Shown in pieces: positions 62,983 through 64,000 of a DNA stretch of 64,000 nt (position 1 is the stretch's first letter; every line of letters starts with the position of its first letter). The position numbers were made by a program, and so were the translations under genes. This stretch comes from SLDF01 sp964537925 (lineage in GTDB: Bacteria; Bacteroidota; Bacteroidia; Chitinophagales; Saprospiraceae), in NCBI GenBank assembly GCA_964537925.1, contig CAZICV010000005.1, forward strand, positions 1 through 64,000, in the 5' to 3' direction. Below the pieces are notes generated by a model. That model was not told the origin of the DNA. It searched no databases and saw only the letters and a program-made list of their open reading frames with translations.

Positions 62983-64000
62983 ATGCAAACAAAAAAGAAA
63001 GTATACCTGAGACAGTTCCGAATCTTCTGGCTGGTCCTGGCGTTGCTGTTGTCTGGCTGGACGGGTATGCGTGCGCAGACGCTTTCCTCTGCCCTGGACA
63101 GTTTCTTGGCGGACCCCGATCTGTACGGTGCAGGCCTGGGCTTTAGCCTCATGGACAATGCGACCGGCAAAGTGGTGGCAGCCCGGCAGGCGGACAAGAT
63201 CATGATCCCTGCGTCTACCTTCAAGCTGGTCACGACAGCGGCGGCTATAGAATACCTGGGCGCGGGATTCCGGTTTAGGACAGAGTGGTTGTACAGCGGC
63301 ATTATCGAAGGTGGTATACTCAGAGGCGACCTTATCCTGCGCGGTTATGGAGACCCCACCCTTTGCTCTGCCGCCTTCCCCGAGATGCCTGCACTTGCAG
63401 ATTTTCTGGATACACTGGTGCAGGCCGTCAGGTCCGCCGGGATACAATCTGTCGAAGGCCAGATCATAGTGGACGGATCCTATTTTGAAGTCCCTCCCGA
63501 GCAACCACTCTGGAACTGGCTGGACCTGGGCAATTATTACGCCTCAGGCGCCTGGGGGGTCAATATCCATGACAACCTGTATTTTCTTGCGCTCCAGCAG
63601 ACACCGACGATCAATACCACACCGGCCATAGCCAAGATCGAGCCCGAAGTGCCGGGATTGGTCTTGCTCAACGAGCTCAATACGGCGGGTCCTTCCAGTG
63701 GGGACAATGCCTATATTTTCGGAGCCCCTTTCCAGGACAGAAGGATTGTGCGGGGCACTATTCCGTCGGGCCGGGGACTCTTTACCATCAAGGGTAGCCT
63801 GCCTGATCCTGAGATATTCGCCGCGCATCATATCAGTCTATCCCTACAGGCGGCAGGCATAGCTGTGACCGGTGGATACAGGACCCATCGAACGGGCCTG
63901 CCGGCGACCAGGCAGGAGCGTATCATGAAAACAGTCTACTCTCCGCCGTTGTTACGGGTCGTTGAAGTGGCGAACAAGACGTCCAACAACCTGGTTTGCG
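62983..64000 (+). CDS. dacB: D-alanyl-D-alanine carboxypeptidase/endopeptidase DacB (PBP4), 3' end outside window
   Basis: At least 339 residues with no stop before the window edge. A signal peptide (MQTKKKVYLRQFRIFW...MRAQ) leads to a peptidase S13 domain: PASTFKLVTTAAAIEYLG with the S-T-F-K active-site Ser, the long insertion of PBP4 (about 110-280) and S-N-N in KTSNNLVC at the edge; KTG lies beyond. It removes the terminal D-Ala and cuts peptide cross-links in the periplasm. The gene follows the aspartoacylase by 18 bp. Confidence 0.9.
   Translation, partial: MQTKKKVYLRQFRIFWLVLALLLSGWTGMRAQTLSSALDSFLADPDLYGAGLGFSLMDNATGKVVAARQADKIMIPASTFKLVTTAAAIEYLGAGFRFRTEWLYSGIIEGGILRGDLILRGYGDPTLCSAAFPEMPALADFLDTLVQAVRSAGIQSVEGQIIVDGSYFEVPPEQPLWNWLDLGNYYASGAWGVNIHDNLYFLALQQTPTINTTPAIAKIEPEVPGLVLLNELNTAGPSSGDNAYIFGAPFQDRRIVRGTIPSGRGLFTIKGSLPDPEIFAAHHISLSLQAAGIAVTGGYRTHRTGLPATRQERIMKTVYSPPLLRVVEVANKTSNNLVC

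Noticed and set aside
1..64000. tRNA, rRNA, CRISPR array, insertion sequence or prophage
   Set aside because: Looked for by eye; none was seen. A tRNAscan-SE and Infernal run would settle small RNAs.

Overview
The window is a chromosomal stretch of a Bacteroidota bacterium. The evidence is a SusC/SusD outer-membrane pair, a type IX secretion/gliding operon (gldK-gldL-gldM-gldN) with two PorP/SprF proteins, an extracellular amylase with a C-terminal T9SS sorting tail, DUF5606 and GSCFA-type proteins, and promoters of the Bacteroidota TTG-N17-20-TAnnTTTG type. Placement in a Saprospiria-like lineage is only a guess from overall gene style. Coding density is high. No tRNA, rRNA, CRISPR array, insertion sequence or prophage was seen.

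Layout. 1-2.5 kb: esterase and M17 aminopeptidase. 2.6-13.8 kb: a glucan-utilisation locus with a T9SS-exported GH13 amylase, a small Cys/Lys-rich ORF, then SusC, SusD, a DUF5004-like lipoprotein, a secreted beta-protein and a SusE/SusF-like binding lipoprotein, closed by a strong terminator. 14-15.2 kb: an ATP-grasp ligase. 15.2-21.7 kb: a more AT-rich glycosylation island of three polytopic GT-C-like proteins and one GT2 enzyme. 21.8-31.3 kb, mostly minus strand: GT2, DUF5606, fused E1 alpha/beta 2-oxoacid dehydrogenase, PBP1A, RecO, a GH3-type adenylate-forming enzyme and a GSCFA protein. 31.4-33.8 kb: an unknown protein coupled to a trypsin-like protease that has a zinc ribbon and a YbjN-like tail. 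33.9-38.9 kb: PorP, bactofilin, AtpZ/AtpI-like pair, biotin carrier, QueD, glutathione peroxidase, HolB. 39-46.9 kb: RicT-type PSP1 protein, dihydrolipoyl dehydrogenase, RlmK-like methyltransferase, RecG, RbfA, metal permease fused to a DtxR-like regulator. 46.9-52.1 kb: Ppx/GppA, lipoprotein, PorT-like barrel, small conserved protein, PhnP-like hydrolase, YyaL. 52.1-58.0 kb: PorP/SprF and GldKLMN. 58.2-64.0 kb: lipoprotein, UMF1 transporter, RimK-like ligase, aspartoacylase-like enzyme and a DacB/PBP4 gene cut by the window end.

How the parts fit. The T9SS operon supplies the machine and energising motor (GldL/GldM) that would export and anchor the amylase. The amylase would cut alpha-glucan outside the cell, the SusE/F-like and SusD lipoproteins would bind the products, and SusC would import them. 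The amylase gene and the susC operon carry the same palindromic element (ATTAGTGT-N7-ACACT) upstream, the clearest sign of co-regulation in the window and the main candidate for an undescribed regulon. Other points worth a second look are the cytoplasmic protease/zinc-ribbon/YbjN fusion with its partner, the permease-regulator fusion with a palindrome inside its own promoter, the small Cys/Lys-rich ORF with a near-perfect promoter, the AtpZ/AtpI-like pair detached from any ATP synthase genes, and the RimK/aspartoacylase pair.
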